The position numbers were made by a program, and so were the translations under genes. A DNA stretch of 64,000 nt from Acholeplasmataceae bacterium UBA5769 (GTDB lineage: Bacteria > Bacillota_I > Bacilli_A > Acholeplasmatales > Acholeplasmataceae): the NCBI GenBank assembly GCA_002418725.1, contig DIER01000043.1, positions 73,402-137,401 of the forward strand, written 5' to 3'. Numbering within the stretch: position 1 is the first letter of the stretch; each line of letters begins with the position of its first letter. Shown one piece after another: positions 8,116 to 15,914 of this stretch. The notes beneath the pieces were generated by a model. That model saw nothing but the letters and a program-made list of their open reading frames with translations. It searched no databases and was not told the DNA's origin.

Positions 8116-10363
8116 TTCTTAAGCAAAGAATAGGATCTTTGTTGGATGCGATATGTGCTGGAATGATACCAGACAAACTGGTCAATAAAGTACTCATCAA
8201 GATGAGACCAATACCTAATAGAGGATGGAGTCTCGTTAAGGAGGGGATAGAGGTTATTTGCTTTAAGAAAAGATTTAGTAAGGGCATGAGAGAATAACTC
8301 ATCACCACACCAAAAACTCCCGAAAAAAAGCCGATAAATAACGTTTCAGCGTAAAAAATATAACCGACGTCGCGCTTACGCGCTCCTATCGAACGTAAAA
8401 TACCGATTTCTTTGGTGCGCTCAATGACAGATGTATAAGTCATGATGCCAATCATCAGATTTGAAATAAGAAGTGATATCCCAGAAAAGACAAGAAGGAT
8501 GATTGTCATCGAATCAATAGCAACGCGCATCGTCGATAAACCAATGCCTGCAATATCGAGAGGTTCTATAGCCTCGTTGATTGATACTTGATCGTTATAG
8601 CTGCGTAAATAACTCATGATGAGATCTTTATGATCAAAGTTAGATGAATAAATCGTATATCCGATGGGATACGCAGCATAACCTAAGTCACGTAGTAAAT
8701 TCTCACGCTGTGTATGCGATAAACTGCTGCCATCGAGCACCGATGTTTGAGAGAGAAGTTGTGCTTCAACAATCAACGATTGTGCAGCGTTCTCACGAAG
8801 CATCTGACCTGTAAATTCATTGTAATAGAGTCCAGAGCGCAAATAATCGAGGTTAAATTTCTCTTTGATGCGAACAACGCCAACAACTGGAATTTTTGAA
8901 GATTCTGGATCATTCATCACATTCACTAAAGGTTTTTTCATAAATACAGTTCCAGACGGTGTGTAGACTAGGTCATTTGGCAACCATTTGAGGTCTAAAC
9001 CTAAAAGAGATGTGAATGAAATGGGAGAATCACCTGTATATCCTAAGGATTGTGCGATATCTTTAGATAAACGGTTATACCGGTCTAAAACGATCACAGC
9101 TTCCATCTGATCATCTTGTGGAAAACTACCCGATAGCAAATCAAAATTCTCATTTAAATAGGTAAAGTTGATCTCAAGTTCTTGAATGACAGATTCAGGC
9201 TGATAAAAAACCCCATCATTCCATAAACCAAAATGCTGCTTAGTGCCGAAATCATAATGGATATGCGTGTATAAATGTTGATCAAGTCCTTGCACATGTG
9301 CATAATATTCAGGCGTTAATGTATTCATGGTTTGGAACTCGTATTGAATATTTCTGGGATAAGCAACCGAGTCTTCGGCGAACGCAGGTAAATTGGGTTG
9401 ATATTTTTCATCAAAAAAAGGAACCACTACACCAATTTTCTCCACGCGTATAGGGAAAGCGTTCAGTGTTTCTGATTTTCTTAACGAAAGAAACTGATCA
9501 AAACCAGAGGCTACTGCTAAAACCAGGGTCATCCCCATGATACCAATACTGGCAGCTAACACCATTAAGAGTGTTCGATATAGTCTTTTTTTAAGGTTGA
9601 GATAAGATAGACGACACGCAGTTACAAAAGACATCTTTGACTGTTCTAACACATGTTCACGAGGCGACACAGAAACGTCATTTAATGGCTTTATCAACTG
9701 ATCATCAACAATCTTACCATCTTCTATAAAAACCATTCGGTTAGCGTACTGACGTGCCAAGGCTGTGTGATGTGTCACCATTAAGACTAGACGTGTTTGA
9801 CTGATTTCTTGTAACAACTCCATGATCTCAAGACTTGTTCGTTGATCAAGAGATCCAGTGGGTTCATCAGCCAGAATAATTTTAGGTTCTAAAACAAGGG
9901 CACGTGCAATAGCAACTCTTTGCTGCTGCCCACCCGATAGTTGACTGGGTAAGTGGATGAGTTTATCTTTTAAACCAACCTTTTCTAGAAGTTTTGCTGC
10001 TCTTTGTTGCTGCTCGTGTATAGATTTTCCAGCAAGCTTTAAGGGTAACATCACGTTTTCTAAGATATTTAGGTGAGGAATAAGATAAAAACTTTGAAAA
10101 ACAAAACCGACTTGTTGATTGCGATAACTATTCCATTGGCTGTCATCGTAGTCATTCGTATCGATATCATCAAGGGTGATGGAACCAGATGATGGATGAT
10201 CTAGACCTCCAAGTAAATTAAGCAGGGTTGTTTTTCCACATCCAGAGGGACCGACAATGGACACAAATCCACGATCTTCTATGGATAAAGACACGTCATC
10301 AAGCGCATGGACGACATAGTCTTTCATAGGATATTTTTTTGACACTTGCTTTAAGGTAATCAT
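8108..10363 (-). CDS. ABC transporter, ATP-binding and FtsX/MacB-type permease in one chain
   Basis: 751 aa. Residues 1-225 are a LolD/MacB-type ATPase: Walker A GPSGCGKTT (38-46), signature LSGGQQQR (142-149), Walker B ILADEPTG (163-170). The rest is an FtsX-like permease: a membrane helix near 265-285, a large outside domain (about 290-615) and three helices near 625-650, 680-700 and 725-745, with RTKEIGILRSIGA before the third, a typical FtsX-family signature. Such proteins usually drive mechanotransmission or export of peptides and lipoproteins rather than import. One chain would have to form a homodimer. It has its own promoter and is followed by the overlapping SDR gene. Confidence 0.92.
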   Translation of the reverse strand: MITLKQVSKKYPMKDYVVHALDDVSLSIEDRGFVSIVGPSGCGKTTLLNLLGGLDHPSSGSITLDDIDTNDYDDSQWNSYRNQQVGFVFQSFYLIPHLNILENVMLPLKLAGKSIHEQQQRAAKLLEKVGLKDKLIHLPSQLSGGQQQRVAIARALVLEPKIILADEPTGSLDQRTSLEIMELLQEISQTRLVLMVTHHTALARQYANRMVFIEDGKIVDDQLIKPLNDVSVSPREHVLEQSKMSFVTACRLSYLNLKKRLYRTLLMVLAASIGIMGMTLVLAVASGFDQFLSLRKSETLNAFPIRVEKIGVVVPFFDEKYQPNLPAFAEDSVAYPRNIQYEFQTMNTLTPEYYAHVQGLDQHLYTHIHYDFGTKQHFGLWNDGVFYQPESVIQELEINFTYLNENFDLLSGSFPQDDQMEAVIVLDRYNRLSKDIAQSLGYTGDSPISFTSLLGLDLKWLPNDLVYTPSGTVFMKKPLVNVMNDPESSKIPVVGVVRIKEKFNLDYLRSGLYYNEFTGQMLRENAAQSLIVEAQLLSQTSVLDGSSLSHTQRENLLRDLGYAAYPIGYTIYSSNFDHKDLIMSYLRSYNDQVSINEAIEPLDIAGIGLSTMRVAIDSMTIILLVFSGISLLISNLMIGIMTYTSVIERTKEIGILRSIGARKRDVGYIFYAETLFIGFFSGVFGVVMSYSLMPLLNLFLKQITSIPSLTRLHPLLGIGLILMSTLLTSLSGIIPAHIASNKDPILCLRNE

Positions 10364-10384
10364 CTGTTTTACCGCCTTATATCT

Positions 10385-10413
10385 ATTATATGCAAAACAG
10401 GTGCTTTTGTCTA
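10385..10413 (-). promoter_or_regulatory. Promoter of the ABC transporter gene
   Basis: On the minus strand, TAGACA (10413-10408) and TATAAT (10390-10385) are 17 bases apart. It lies back to back with the plus-strand promoter at 10429. Confidence 0.6.
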
Positions 10414-10428
10414 TCGAAGGTCAAACCG

Positions 10429-10457
10429 TTTACTTTTAAGGCTATCCGGTTTATACT
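10429..10457 (+). promoter_or_regulatory. Promoter of the lipoprotein gene
   Basis: TTTACT (10429-10434) and TATACT (10452-10457) with a 17-base spacer. TTTACT recurs as a -35 box at other promoters in this window. Confidence 0.6.
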
Positions 10458-10483
10458 AGATACAAAGAAAGAGGTGATTTATT

Positions 10484-11557
10484 ATGAGAAAGATTTTTCT
10501 ATTTCTCATCGCATTCCTTTTAGTACTCGGTTTAGCGGCTTGTGGGGATAAAGCCATGGATTTCCCATCCTTTAACGAAAAGGATGTTGTAGAGTTGTCT
10601 GCGCAAGAAATGATTGCGTTATTTGAAAACATTGATTATACATCAGTCGATTCAGAGACAATCAAGATTTCGACAAAGGGACATATATTTGTCATCAACG
10701 AAAGTGATGAAGAAGATGAACAGTATGGATACACTTATCGCGATGAAACAAAAATGACGATTGATGCAACCTTGTATGCACTCATGAGTGAAGTGATCGG
10801 AGATGTTCGCTTACACGTTGAAGGAACCATCGATTTTGCGACATCAAGTGAATCTTCATCAGAATGGTCTGAACATGCATCCTCAAACAGCATGAAAGGA
10901 TCAGCTGCAGCGTATTTTGTGGATGGTTATCTTTATTTAATGGTTGATGGAACTTACGCTGAAGATGGCGAAGAACCTAAAACTGCAGATTTCAAGCAAA
11001 AACTTAACCAACAGGTGACGCAAACCATGTGGGATGAAGCCATGTCTGAAATGAATCCTGAAGATCAAATCGATAACCGTATTCCTCAAGAATACCTAGA
11101 TAAGTTAGAAAACGGTGATTTTGATGCGTTGATGGAAGCTATTCCTTCATTAAAGGTTTATAAAGATGGCAATACGCATTCTATTGTGTTCTCAGTCACA
11201 AAACAAGTTGTCTTAGACTCCGTTGAAGACATGATTACAAAGTTTGCTGAAGCAACAGGTCAAACCATGACCTCAACAGAAATCAGCGGTATGGTCACTG
11301 AAGCTCAAAACCAAATCAATGAGATGGTAGATAAACTTGAATTTACCTATGTGATTTCTATTACAGGTAATAAGATTACGAAAATTGCTGAAAAACTAGT
11401 ATTCAAGTCTGTGGATACAAACATCGATATTGACATCACTACAGTTGTTGATTTTGGCATTACATTACCGAAGTTCCCCACCGATCTTGATACATATGAT
11501 CCAGTGGATATACCGGGTGAAGGCGTCTTCTTTGACGGCAATCCTAGTTTACAATAA
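10484..11557 (+). CDS. Lipoprotein of unknown function
   Basis: 357 aa with a lipoprotein signal: MRK, a hydrophobic stretch and the lipobox LAAC with Cys20 as the lipidation site. The mature part is acidic, rich in Ser, Asp and Glu, with repeated alternation of beta strands (for example HIFVINESDE, YFVDGYLYLMVDGTYAE) resembling the LolA-like shells of some Gram-positive lipoproteins, but I could not assign a family. Good ribosome binding site AAAGAGGTG. It faces the ABC transporter gene divergently and converges on the second lipoprotein gene, from which it is separated by a bidirectional terminator. Confidence 0.88.
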   Translation: MRKIFLFLIAFLLVLGLAACGDKAMDFPSFNEKDVVELSAQEMIALFENIDYTSVDSETIKISTKGHIFVINESDEEDEQYGYTYRDETKMTIDATLYALMSEVIGDVRLHVEGTIDFATSSESSSEWSEHASSNSMKGSAAAYFVDGYLYLMVDGTYAEDGEEPKTADFKQKLNQQVTQTMWDEAMSEMNPEDQIDNRIPQEYLDKLENGDFDALMEAIPSLKVYKDGNTHSIVFSVTKQVVLDSVEDMITKFAEATGQTMTSTEISGMVTEAQNQINEMVDKLEFTYVISITGNKITKIAEKLVFKSVDTNIDIDITTVVDFGITLPKFPTDLDTYDPVDIPGEGVFFDGNPSLQ

Positions 11558-11569
11558 ACATTCATCACA

Positions 11570-11598
11570 AAAAAGGCCTAAATCACTTAGGCCTTTTT
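11570..11598. terminator. Bidirectional terminator between two lipoprotein genes
   Basis: Stem AAAAAGGCCTAA / TTAGGCCTTTTT with a 5-base loop; symmetric enough to serve both converging genes. Confidence 0.9.
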
Positions 11599-11613
11599 GA
11601 TTGATAAACGTTG

Positions 11614-13962
11614 TTATTCGTGTTGATTGTTGCCGACCTGCTGTTTAGCGTCTTCTTTTCGTTCTTGGTTTCGTGTGACATAACCTTGATGCATTGTTTC
11701 ATAATTGTTTAAGTATGCTTGACGTATACCGGTTGTATCAGGTGCAACTTTAGTTCCATTTTGGACAGCTTGTTCATGTGCTTGAACTTTGTTCATCACA
11801 AGTTTCATCATCTCTTCTTTTATAGCTTCTGATGCATTTTCTTTCTCACCCTTATAAGCATACATGAATGCTTGATGATCATTAATCGTGTGTAACACGA
11901 GTTGTTGGATAGAAAGAAGTAAAGCTTCCTCTAACGTTTTATCTTCATTTACTGCGAGATAAGATAAGATTAACTTCGCATGACCAACACTCACTGCATA
12001 GGTTTCAACCAAGTTTTTCACTGCATCATCAATTTCACCATGCTTTAATACAATGGCACCAATGGCATTTTCTTGGAAGAAGGTTTGAAGCTTTTGTTCA
12101 ACTTGAGCTTGAAAAGCTGTTTCAGTCGCTTGGTTCATGTGTGCTGTTTGCACGATCACAGCATTATCATTTCTTTCGACATCAAGATAACCTGTTTGAA
12201 TCGCTGCATGTAAATATTGTTCAAGAGCCTGCTGATATGGAAGACCGATAAGTTCAAGACCTGCACCGATAATCTCAGCATCTTCATTGTTAAACTTAAC
12301 ACTGATGACAAAGCCTTCTGCGTTAATGACCATCTCCATTGAAGGATTAATGTCAATAAATAAAACTTGACCTTGACCTTCTTGGACTTTTTCTTTTGCA
12401 GCTGACTTTCTAGCTTCATTGGCATTGATAAACTCTTGAATCTTTGCTTGATATTGAAGTAGATATGCTTCGAGCACGCCTGTCATATCTGGTTGAGATT
12501 TCGTTCCATTTTGAACAGCATTTTTATGTGCCTGAACTTCAGATTGTAGCGCAACCTTCATTTCATTTTTAACCATCATCGCTTGGCTTTCTGTTTCAGA
12601 CTTGTATTGATTGTATTGTTGCGATTGTAAAGCAGCAATCGCTTCAATCAAATCGTTTGGAGTCATCAAAAGAATCTCTGAAAGAAGTGCATCTGGATGA
12701 AGTTCTTGGTAGGCAGCAACAAGCTTAGCAAACCCATAAGAAATGTCATAGGTATCAACCATGTTTTGTAAATCTTCATCTACGTCAGCTTTACTTAATA
12801 CAACGGCACCGAGGGCATTTTCTTGGAAATAGGTTTGAAGCATCGTCTGAACTTGATATTGGAAAGTTTCATCTAGATCAGAATCAAGAGAACTTGCCAT
12901 AAGCGCTACTGCATTATCGTTTCTGGTAACAGAAATATAGCCTGTGTCGACTGCAGCACCAAGATATTGGGCGAATGCTTGTTGATAAGTTAAACCAACT
13001 AAAGTTAAACCTGCACCAACGATTTCTGCGTCCTCATTTTTGTACATGACGCTGTAGACATAGCCGTTCACATCAATCACCATGTCGATTTTAGGATTAA
13101 TATCAAGAGATATCATGCGTGGAACTTGCAAAGATAACTTAGCTTTTGCTTGATTTTTACGCTGTAAATTACGATTGATGTAAGCTTCTCTCATCGTTTG
13201 ATATTGACTTTGATATGTTTCAGCTACCCCAGTCATATCAGGTTGTGTCTTCGTTCCATTTTGAACAGCATCCTTGTGTGCTTGTACCTTCTCTTGTGCC
13301 ATCGCCTTTAGTTCGTTTTTAAGTGCTAATGCTGCCCCTTCGCGTTGTGCCTTGAATGTGTTCATTTCACCTTGATGAAAACTTTTTAGTTCGGTAACAA
13401 GTTCATTAGGTTCTAACGCAAGAGCGTCTTCAACACTAGACTCTGGATGTCCATCGAGATAAGCGAGTGTTAATTTTGCGATACCGATGGATACATTGTG
13501 TTCTTCTGCAAAATCAATGACAGTTTCATCAAGTGTGCCATGGTTTAATACAACGGCACCCATCGCGTTTTCTTGGAAAAATGTTTGCAGTTTCGTTTGA
13601 ATGGTTTCTCTAAATTGCTTTTCTTCAGTCTCTGAGCCATTTGCTGCCATTAAGAAAACTGCTTGATCACTTCGTTCAACATCGAGATAGCCTGTATCAA
13701 TCGCTTGATTAAGCATCAATTGTAAGGCATCTTCAACATGCATGCCGACGAGATTTAATCCTGCACCAAGTATTTCTGCATCTTCATTTTTGAGTCTATA
13801 ACTTTTCACCTTATCATCTTCACCAACGATAAGTTCAAATGCGGGGTTAATGTCAACCGATAACAACACTTCCGAGGATGCATCAGGTGTATTTGAACCT
13901 GTGCAGGCCACTAACATCAGTAGTAGAATCAAAGAGGCTAATAATATAAATGCTTTTCTCAT
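11614..13962 (-). CDS. Lipoprotein with three tandem RsgI-type extracellular (autoproteolysis) domains
   Basis: 782 aa from ATG 13962, preceded by AAGGAA at good spacing; an in-frame ATG nine codons upstream is unlikely. The signal peptide ends in the lipobox LVAC (Cys20). The mature protein is three copies of a 250-residue unit. Each starts with a strand and DINP (residues 37-40, 287-290, 537-540, an exact period), followed by NEDAEI(L/V/I)GAGL, a GY strand and FQENA(M/L/I)GA(V/I)VL, and then a GxAKL helix. This matches the extracellular domain of the anti-sigma factor RsgI, which in Clostridium cleaves itself between Asn and Pro of the same motif. Each unit closes with a helical linker (AVQNGTK..PD.TG). 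There is no cytoplasmic anti-sigma domain and no sigI gene in the window. Function unknown; a surface sensor or a self-processing lipoprotein is possible. Confidence 0.85.
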   Translation of the reverse strand: MRKAFILLASLILLLMLVACTGSNTPDASSEVLLSVDINPAFELIVGEDDKVKSYRLKNEDAEILGAGLNLVGMHVEDALQLMLNQAIDTGYLDVERSDQAVFLMAANGSETEEKQFRETIQTKLQTFFQENAMGAVVLNHGTLDETVIDFAEEHNVSIGIAKLTLAYLDGHPESSVEDALALEPNELVTELKSFHQGEMNTFKAQREGAALALKNELKAMAQEKVQAHKDAVQNGTKTQPDMTGVAETYQSQYQTMREAYINRNLQRKNQAKAKLSLQVPRMISLDINPKIDMVIDVNGYVYSVMYKNEDAEIVGAGLTLVGLTYQQAFAQYLGAAVDTGYISVTRNDNAVALMASSLDSDLDETFQYQVQTMLQTYFQENALGAVVLSKADVDEDLQNMVDTYDISYGFAKLVAAYQELHPDALLSEILLMTPNDLIEAIAALQSQQYNQYKSETESQAMMVKNEMKVALQSEVQAHKNAVQNGTKSQPDMTGVLEAYLLQYQAKIQEFINANEARKSAAKEKVQEGQGQVLFIDINPSMEMVINAEGFVISVKFNNEDAEIIGAGLELIGLPYQQALEQYLHAAIQTGYLDVERNDNAVIVQTAHMNQATETAFQAQVEQKLQTFFQENAIGAIVLKHGEIDDAVKNLVETYAVSVGHAKLILSYLAVNEDKTLEEALLLSIQQLVLHTINDHQAFMYAYKGEKENASEAIKEEMMKLVMNKVQAHEQAVQNGTKVAPDTTGIRQAYLNNYETMHQGYVTRNQERKEDAKQQVGNNQHE
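11617..13869 (-). repeat. Three in-frame tandem coding repeats of about 750 bp
   Basis: Units at about 13869-13120, 13119-12370 and 12369-11617 encode residues 32-281, 282-531 and 532-782 of the lipoprotein. The exact 250-residue period shows duplication without indels, while amino acid identity between units is only moderate, concentrated in the DINP, NEDAEI, QENA and AVQNGTK blocks, so the duplication is not recent. Confidence 0.85.
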
Positions 13963-14080
13963 ATACGTTCCTTCTTTCTCTCCCCTCACTTAACATACCG
14001 TCTAAGTAAAAGCTTTATTGGAAAAATGATAAAAAAAGATGAAAAAAATAAGCCAGAACCAAGAAATAACATCAATGTAA

Positions 14081-14113
14081 AAAGAAAAAACCTAATTCCT
14101 GCTTGGAGTTAGG
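14081..14113 (-). terminator. Terminator of lysS
   Basis: On the minus strand, CCTAACTCC / GGAATTAGG (one mismatch) with a 5-base loop, followed by a T-rich run (complement of AAAGAAAAAA at 14081-14090). Confidence 0.75.
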
Positions 14114-14129
14114 CTTTATGTTTATGAGA

Positions 14130-15614
14130 TTAACGATGCTTTAAATGGGGGAAAAGAATCACATCACGAATGTTTGGTGTATTGGTTAATAACATCACAA
14201 GTCTATCAATACCAATACCTAAACCACCTGTGGGTGGCATACCATATTCAAGAGATTCTACAAAGTCGATGTCCATTTCGGTTGCTTCATCGTTTCCGAG
14301 TTCTTTTTCTTTTAATTGACCTTCAAAGCGTTCTCTTTGATCGATAGGATCGTTTAATTCAGAGAAAGCATTTGCATATTCACTACGCATAATGAAAAGT
14401 TCAAAACGATCAGTAAATCTTGGATCTTGATCATTCTTTTTCGCAAGTGGAGAGATTTCAATGGGATGACCATAAACGAAGGTTGGCTGAATGATTTGAT
14501 CTTCACAGAATTCTTCAAAGAAAGCTTCAATGATATGGCCAATTGCGTAATGCTTTTCCACGTGAACGTTGTGTTTTTTCGCAACCGCTTTCGCTTCTTC
14601 AAGGGTCATGTGCTGCCAAAAGTCAACACCACTCATCTCTTTGACGGCATCGACCATGTGCCAACGTTTCCATGGGCGTCCCATGTGAATGAGTTGATCT
14701 TGGTAGGTGATGTCGTAGACACCTAAAGTTTGATAGGTCACGGTGGATAATGCATCTTCAACAAGATCCATCATGTCACCCATATCTGCATATGCCAAAT
14801 AAGCTTCAATCGTGGTAAACTCTGGATTATGTTTCGCATCCATACCTTCATTTCTAAAGAGTCTTCCGATTTCGTAAACGGCTTCTAAACCACCAACAAT
14901 CAGTCTCTTTAAAGGAAGTTCAGTTGCAATACGTAAGTAAAAGTCCATATCGAGGGTGTTATGGTGTGTCACGAAAGGACGCGCTGCAGCGCCACCTAAA
15001 ATGCTGTGCAACACTGGTGTTTCGACTTCAATGAATCCTTTTTGGTCAAAGAAGTTTTGAATAGCGCGAATAATTTTAGGACGTGTGACTGCAACTCTTC
15101 TCGCATCTTCATTCACGATTAAGTCAACATAACGACGACGTCTCGCTTCCTCTTTATCTTGAAGTCCATGGAATTTATCAGGTAGTGGTCTTAACGCTTT
15201 CGTTAAGTGCGTATAGACTGATGCCTTAACCGTAAGTTCATTGGTTTTTGTGCGAAACATGGTGCCCTTAATCCCTACGATGTCACCTAAATCTGCGGCT
15301 CTAAAGATTTCATAGTTTGCTTCACCAACAGCATCCATACGTACGTAAACTTGGATTTGTCCATCACGGTCTTGGATATGCATAAAACCTGCTTTACCTT
15401 GACCACGTTTGAGCATGATACGCCCTGCTATGGATACCTCAATGTGTTTTTCTTCAAGTTGATCATGGTCGAATTGATCGAAAGCTTCAATCAATTGTTT
15501 GGTGGTATGTGTGCGGACATATTTTTGTCCAAAGGGATCAATCCCCTGGTCTCTTAATTCTTGTGCTTTTTGTCTTCTGACAAGTTGTTGTTCATTTAAA
15601 TCATCTGGGAACAT
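14130..15614 (-). CDS. lysS: Lysyl-tRNA synthetase, class II
   Basis: Charges tRNA-Lys. 494 aa, standard length. The N-terminal OB-fold anticodon-binding domain (about 45-150) contains AGRIMLKRGQGKAGFMHIQD; the class II catalytic core has motif 1 around FIEVETPVL, motif 2 around GRLFRNEGMDAKHNPEFT and motif 3 GGLGIGIDRLVMLLT, all intact. AGGAGG stands upstream of ATG. It is the last gene of the minus-strand block that starts at tilS but has its own promoter and the preceding gene ends in a hairpin. Confidence 0.98.
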   Translation of the reverse strand: MFPDDLNEQQLVRRQKAQELRDQGIDPFGQKYVRTHTTKQLIEAFDQFDHDQLEEKHIEVSIAGRIMLKRGQGKAGFMHIQDRDGQIQVYVRMDAVGEANYEIFRAADLGDIVGIKGTMFRTKTNELTVKASVYTHLTKALRPLPDKFHGLQDKEEARRRRYVDLIVNEDARRVAVTRPKIIRAIQNFFDQKGFIEVETPVLHSILGGAAARPFVTHHNTLDMDFYLRIATELPLKRLIVGGLEAVYEIGRLFRNEGMDAKHNPEFTTIEAYLAYADMGDMMDLVEDALSTVTYQTLGVYDITYQDQLIHMGRPWKRWHMVDAVKEMSGVDFWQHMTLEEAKAVAKKHNVHVEKHYAIGHIIEAFFEEFCEDQIIQPTFVYGHPIEISPLAKKNDQDPRFTDRFELFIMRSEYANAFSELNDPIDQRERFEGQLKEKELGNDEATEMDIDFVESLEYGMPPTGGLGIGIDRLVMLLTNTPNIRDVILFPHLKHR

Positions 15615-15637
15615 GTGAAATCCTCCTAATCCAAGAT

Positions 15638-15646
15638 ATTATATCA
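15638..15646 (-). promoter_or_regulatory. Extended -10 promoter of lysS
   Basis: TGATATAAT on the minus strand about 25 bases upstream of lysS, just after the rqcP terminator. The -35 region is weak (TTTGTT at 17 bases), which fits an extended -10 promoter. Confidence 0.55.
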
Positions 15647-15650
15647 TAAG

Positions 15651-15675
15651 AAAAGCCATAAACAAAAGTTATGGC
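15651..15675 (-). terminator. Terminator at the end of the tilS-hpt-ftsH-rqcP operon
   Basis: GCCATAA / TTATGGC stem with a 7-base loop followed by TTTTCTT on the minus strand. The stem overlaps the rqcP stop codon. Confidence 0.75.
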
Positions 15676-15914
15676 CGTTTTTCTTCCGCTAAAAGTTCAT
15701 ACATCAGTTCATCTTTTTTAGGAGTTAACGAGGTGACTTTAACTTTAATGATGTTGAGTCCTAAATGTAACGTAAGTAAATCGCCTTCTTTAACTGCGGT
15801 TGAAGGTTTTGCAAGTTTGCCGTTAATGTCTACTTTTTCTTTTTCAGCGGCTTCTTTAGCAATGGTGCGACGTTTAATGATACGCGCGACCTTTAAATAT
15901 TTATCAAGCCTCAT
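15669..15914 (-). CDS. rqcP: S4-domain RNA-binding protein, RqcP/YabO type
   Basis: 81 aa S4-domain protein (MRLDKYLKVARIIKRRTIAKEA..) of the Hsp15/YabO family. YabO, now RqcP, assists RqcH in alanine-tailing of stalled nascent chains on 50S subunits. I use ATG 15914 because the S4 motif begins there; the longer frame runs into ftsH. The start overlaps the ftsH end by 11 bases and no clear ribosome binding site is seen, so translation is likely coupled to ftsH. The B. subtilis yabO gene lies close to tilS, hprT and ftsH, which supports the YabO assignment over a heat-shock Hsp15. Confidence 0.85.
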   Translation of the reverse strand: MRLDKYLKVARIIKRRTIAKEAAEKEKVDINGKLAKPSTAVKEGDLLTLHLGLNIIKVKVTSLTPKKDELMYELLAEEKRP

